From positions 1 through 23,234 of the forward strand of contig JAUCBJ010006223.1 in assembly GCA_032718475.1 (NCBI GenBank): a DNA stretch of 23,234 bases, read 5' to 3'. The notes beneath the pieces are model-generated. The model did no database searches and was not told the DNA's origin. It saw only the letters and a list, made by a program, of their open reading frames with translations. This stretch comes from Nemertoderma westbladi. Taxonomy: Eukaryota; Xenacoelomorpha; Nemertodermatida; Nemertodermatidae. Below, in pieces: positions 19,775 to 23,234 of the stretch. Numbering within the stretch: the first letter of the stretch is position 1; every line of letters begins with the position of its first letter. Made by a program: the position numbers and the translations under genes.

Positions 19775-20440
19775 TACAGTATCGTGGAATCTGAGTCTCC
19801 TTGTGGTTACTGTCAAAATATAACAAAATTATTATATTTAGAATTAGACCTCTCATGCTCATAGATAAACTACTGTGTAGTGTGTACTATAAGAGCCAAA
19901 TAGATCAATTCAATTGTTCAGATACTAGCAACCGCTTAGCAGATTAGTTGAAGGAATTAAATCAACAAGCTTACCTGCAGTTCTGACCATTGTGGCTTCA
20001 AGAAAACATTCGACTCCATCCATAGAGGTAAATGCTGGGAATCCTAAGACCTTATGGAATACCAGAAGTAATCGCGGCTGGCATTGGATTGTTATATTGT
20101 AGAAAAGAAGCTCAGGACTCTGGTCAGATGGTGGAACTGAGTTCTTTCCAATCCTGGCAGGTTACTGCAACTGCCGGCGACACATTGGTCCCAGTACATT
20201 GCATTACACAATCAGGACGGCCACAACAACTGGTGGAGATCAATGGTTCACACATCAGGAACATAGAAGCAGCAGATATACAGCCCCAGACACCGATTTA
20301 CAGATTTGTTTGCCCTGCTCTCCAATATGCCTGAAGATGCACAACTTCTACTAAATAAAGTTGAGAGGGTTGCTAAGGATGTTGTATTGCAAATAAATGC
20401 TACCAACCGAATACATGGCCAAATGTCAATGAAAGCCTAA
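19775..20440 (+). pseudogene. LINE reverse transcriptase remnant, several frameshifts and stops
   Basis: Pieces appear in the correct order along the plus strand in changing frames: TNY..YRGI (about 19769-19790); KIYNKIIIFRIRPLM (about 19816-19857); RLVEGIKSTSLPAVLTIV then FKKTFDSIHRG (about 19936-20030, motif A region); MLGILRPYGIPEVIAAGIGL (20032 on); then LFALLSNMPEDAQLLLNKVE and RVAKDVVLQINATN (about 20309-20405). This is the RT domain of an animal LINE. The catalytic FADD block is degenerate and the QGDTLAP-type block is reduced to GDTLVP. The copy has multiple frame breaks and is dead. A diverged downstream segment (about 20500-20570, SRAAGNTYVWNAKALIG) may continue it. Confidence 0.85.
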
Positions 20441-21029
20441 CCGCCACCGATAGTAATCAACAACAGAACGTTTACAAACTTCCAGACTTTCGGTCACGGA
20501 TGAGCAGAGCAGCAGGAAATACATATGTTTGGAACGCCAAGGCATTGATTGGTACATCTATCAAAATTGATATCATCTGAAAATCAAACGACCAAGCTCC
20601 GGGCTCCTGAAGACCAAGTATTTCGATGCTCTGTTGCAATGGAATACTACAAGTTTCGCTACGCGGACCTAAGTAATGTAGATTTCAAGAGGGTAAGCAT
20701 GAATTGTATCGGGTTGGCTATCTTTGACAGTCTTACTAAATAGAACAGCGTTTGCTCACATTATGCAAACTACAATTTCATAACCAATATTTCATCTGTA
20801 CAGTTATTATTCCAGACTTCAGACGACCTCTTTCTCAACAATTTCATTTAAAATACAATTATTGCGCAAGTTACTGCTCTATAATACTGCATCGCCAGGC
20901 ATATAATAATAATAAAAACTACCAGTACACTATAAATGGTCCATATAAAATATAAATTATGAAATTAAAACAATCGGAATATTATAAATAATGTATGTAA
21001 CCCTGCATTTAAGAAAATACATTTTTCTG
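20441..21029. other. decayed LINE flank and AT-rich DNA
   Basis: The first part may be the downstream continuation of the LINE copy. The remainder is AT-rich with no recognised gene. Confidence 0.4.
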
Positions 21030-21660
21030 AATAGGGTTGGTGCGCGAAAAAATTGTTGGTCTGGAAACAATTGAATATAAATAAAGGTTTACAAGGTGCC
21101 CTGGATCGAGTGTCGAGGTGTGTTTTTTGTAAAAACACGAGGAAACAGTCGAAATGGTGGGTTTAGGTAAGCCCGGGAAGCCAATTTTGAAAATCGGCTG
21201 TGATTGACTGCTACAGATTTGATGCCACTACAAAGTGATCTGATAATTTCCGGTCAGGCAATCTGCCGAGTTTACTCTTGTGAGCAGCATATTATCAATG
21301 TTCATCACCATGAATTTAATTAATTGTTGTGTCAAAAGACGCGCAAGACTCTCCGCTTTCAATTGATATAAACCACGAGTAAATTGATGAGATTTAATGT
21401 GTATTTGAATCGATGGGAAATCTCTCTCCATATAAACCAAGATAAGAAATTATCAGATCACTGCCTAATGACGTCAAATATGTAGCATCCAGTCACAGCC
21501 GATATTCAAAATTGGCTTCCCGGGCTTACTTAAACCCGCAATTTCGACCGTTTCCTTGTGTTTTTACAAAAAACACACCCCGCCACTCGATTCAGGGCAC
21601 CTTGTTACCCCTTACTCGATTGTTTCTAGCCCAACAATTTTTTCGCGCACCAACCCTATT
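21030..21660. mobile_element. foldback element with ~220-bp inverted arms
   Basis: The left arm (21030-21250) begins AATAGGGTTGGTGCGCGAAA. The reverse complement of the right arm (21446-21660) begins with the same 20 bases. The two arms stay alignable through GGTGTGTTTTTTGTAAAAAC, AGCCCGGGAAGCCAATTTTG and AGTGATCTGATAATTTC, with scattered substitutions. The spacer is about 195 bp and has no gene. Target duplication is not clear. The element ends about 230 bp beyond the stop codon of Beclin (which is transcribed toward it), so it may lie in that gene's 3' UTR or just past it. Confidence 0.8.
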
Positions 21661-21890
21661 TCCCCACATGGTTTTGGTATGCGATTCAGTTTTGCTGTCC
21701 AGCACAAATAATTAAAAAAAGCCAAAATAATTATTATTTGTTGTTTTTAAATGTGGAAAATTTAAATTTTGACTCCAAATCATTTTAAATTGTTGATTGG
21801 GATAATTTAACCTGATGCTATTGAGAATCTCTATACGGTGTCTCTATAATCTCTATGTGATTAAAATACTGGGTTACAATGCTGCGACTC
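21661..21890. other. AT-rich gap between foldback element and Beclin stop
   Basis: Probable 3' UTR of the minus-strand Beclin gene. I see no canonical AATAAA or ATTAAA on the minus strand within this gap; an ATTAAA (plus TTTAAT) lies beyond it near 21315, inside the foldback spacer. Confidence 0.4.
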
Positions 21891-23123
21891 TTACAGTTGG
21901 CTAGACACCCAGGCGAGACACCAGCGCAGGTTAGTCAACATAAACTTGAGTCCTTTGGTCCATTGTTCCTCTGAGTTAAACTGAATCTTTATTGAGTATG
22001 ACTGACCGCTGGCGTTGTCCTTGATGCTGCCCTTCTCCATGCTGTAGGGCAGACAGAAGTCAGTGTCTCTCGCTTCTATGTGCTCCTTAAACTGTTGGAG
22101 ACAGTCGAGGAATGCGACCATGGCGTGGTCGAACTTTGTGTCCCAGAAGAATTTATACCCCCCGGAGCCGTATAGTGGGAGTTCCCGAGACTTCTCGGAG
22201 AGCGACTCCAGGTAGGAGTGGTTTCCGAAGGGGACCAATCTATACCGCGACAGACTCAAGCCCACGCGGTTGGCCAGCGCGTACAGAAGCAGCACGGTCT
22301 GCCCCCAGGCGGCGTTAATCTCCCACCAGTCCACAGGGTCGTCCGGGAGACGCCCCAAACGGAACCCGTTGATCGTGCCGAACCGTCCCGAGTGCCAGAT
22401 ATGGAATGTCGCGTTGAACACGTTGGTTCGTTTCAGGAAGTGCAGTTGCGATTGGCTGTATTGTAGTTGACTCTCTACCGATCGGTGTTGCTCCTCTAAG
22501 TCTAACAATTCGAACTTCTGCTGGCAGTACTGCTGTAAGTAGCGCTCCTCATCCAATTCCAACTGCGCCAACTTCACTTTCTCTTCCTCGATCGCCTCGT
22601 CTAAAGAACCTTTCTTTGTCTCCAAATCGCTAAGTTCTTTCATGAGTTTCTCTTCTTCGTCTTTAAGCTCTTCCAGTTCTTTATCGAGTGACTCTTCGTT
22701 GAAATTCTTCGCCATTTCTAGCACGGAATCTCTTAGATCTCCGTAACTGGCGCATTCCTCCCGTAGAGAACGGATCCTTTCGTCGGCTAGCTCCAGCAAC
22801 GTGTCGGTACATTCCTCGCACAAAGGGAAGTCGAAGTCAGTGTTGTCGGACATGATGTCGAATAACTCGGAAATAACGTTGCTTCGGAGTGCGCAGTCGG
22901 CCCCGCTTTCCGAACTAACGATCATGAAGCTGTTGTTGCCCTGTTTACCGGAGTCCGCCATCCTCACCGGTTTCCGAGTGTCGCGCATTTTAATATCCAA
23001 CGGTTGAGTTAATCGCTCCACCGTCTCTCCGTCTAAATCCAAAAAGCTGGGATGCAACTTCAGCGGTTGGGAACATTTCTGACATAGTAATGGTACTATG
23101 TTTTCCATTTGAGAACCTGCCAT
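21891..23123 (-). CDS. BECN1: Beclin-1 (Atg6/Vps30), single exon
   Basis: 410 aa (human about 450). Beclin-1 is the scaffold of class III PI3-kinase complexes with VPS34, VPS15 and ATG14 or UVRAG, producing PI3P for autophagosome formation and endosome maturation. Seen in order: N-terminal CQKC (14-17) in the conserved block CQKCSQPLKLHPSF; BH3 position (about 79-92) ending ELFDIMS; CEEC (102-105) in PLCEECTDTLL; a long acidic coiled coil (about 112-228); then the evolutionarily conserved/BARA domain (about 233-410) with NVFNATFHIWHSGRFGTING, WWEINAAWGQTVLLLYALA, the membrane-inserting aromatic finger FFW (325-327) in YKFFWDTKFD, and terminal LRWCLAWVSSQL. The ATG at 23123 has A at -3 and G at +4; Met6 is an alternative. 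No introns, no frame breaks. Two oddities: the BH3 core is degenerate and the tail is about four residues shorter than in vertebrates. Confidence 0.97.
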   Translation of the reverse strand: MAGSQMENIVPLLCQKCSQPLKLHPSFLDLDGETVERLTQPLDIKMRDTRKPVRMADSGKQGNNSFMIVSSESGADCALRSNVISELFDIMSDNTDFDFPLCEECTDTLLELADERIRSLREECASYGDLRDSVLEMAKNFNEESLDKELEELKDEEEKLMKELSDLETKKGSLDEAIEEEKVKLAQLELDEERYLQQYCQQKFELLDLEEQHRSVESQLQYSQSQLHFLKRTNVFNATFHIWHSGRFGTINGFRLGRLPDDPVDWWEINAAWGQTVLLLYALANRVGLSLSRYRLVPFGNHSYLESLSEKSRELPLYGSGGYKFFWDTKFDHAMVAFLDCLQQFKEHIEARDTDFCLPYSMEKGSIKDNASGQSYSIKIQFNSEEQWTKGLKFMLTNLRWCLAWVSSQL

Positions 23124-23234
23124 AATGAAATATGCAATATCGTGTAAATACAGGCCTAGGCCTATACTGCTATACGTGAAATCAGAAAATACTATAAAAT
23201 ATTGGGTGCTTAGATCGTGGCTTTTCCAGGGTAA
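23124..23234 (-). promoter_or_regulatory. Beclin 5' flank, partial
   Basis: Only 111 bp upstream of the Beclin start are in the window. They contain an AGGCCTAGGCCTA palindromic word cluster (23153-23165) and AT-rich DNA. No TATA box can be assigned with confidence. Confidence 0.3.

Noticed and set aside
19613-19864. 83-codon open frame as an independent gene
   Set aside because: It overlaps the start of the LINE reverse transcriptase remnant, and its N-terminal part matches nothing I recognise.

Overview
The window looks like invertebrate metazoan nuclear DNA. It holds two full-length animal genes (an IQSEC/BRAG-type ARF-GEF and Beclin-1). The intergenic DNA is AT-rich and loaded with transposon remnants, minisatellites and long inverted repeats, and there are no operons, Shine-Dalgarno sites or bacterial genes. 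I cannot name the species. Palindromic words such as TAGGCCTA and TACCGGTA recur far more often than expected and may help place the lineage.

Layout. 1-3290: an AT-rich tandem repeat of about 163 bp, split by a 2.1 kb Tc1/mariner-like element (970-3084) with TA target duplication. 4249-5377: a foldback element made of two opposed minisatellite arrays and flanked by a perfect 8-bp target duplication. 5455-5700: a broken LINE reverse transcriptase (minus strand). 6876-7400: a GC-rich block of opposed ~30-bp repeats. 7837-8480: the 3' end of a LINE (plus strand) with a (TAG)n tail. 8686-9607: another long inverted repeat built from ~10-bp units. 9916-12516: an intact, single-exon IQSEC gene (866 aa). 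12517-15500: about 3 kb of AT-rich non-coding DNA. 15518-15650: a CCGGAATT-rich block, possibly a hAT-like end. 16609-17443: a TIR-flanked element filled with ~30 self-complementary 21-bp units. 18066-18653: another inverted-repeat element. 19775-20440: a broken LINE reverse transcriptase (plus strand). 21030-21660: a foldback element with ~220-bp arms, just downstream of Beclin. 21891-23123: an intact single-exon Beclin-1 gene (410 aa, minus strand).

The two genes have no known direct functional link. IQSEC proteins activate ARF GTPases at the cell cortex and synapse. Beclin-1 is the scaffold of the class III PI3-kinase complexes in autophagy and endosome traffic. Both are uninterrupted open frames and visibly richer in GC than their surroundings. 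That is unusual, because their animal orthologs normally have many exons.

The most striking non-gene signal is structural. At least five elements with unrelated termini share one architecture: inverted ends, and in most cases oppositely oriented short tandem repeats that would fold into long hairpins. Two of them (4249-5377 and 16609-17443) have convincing termini and target duplications.
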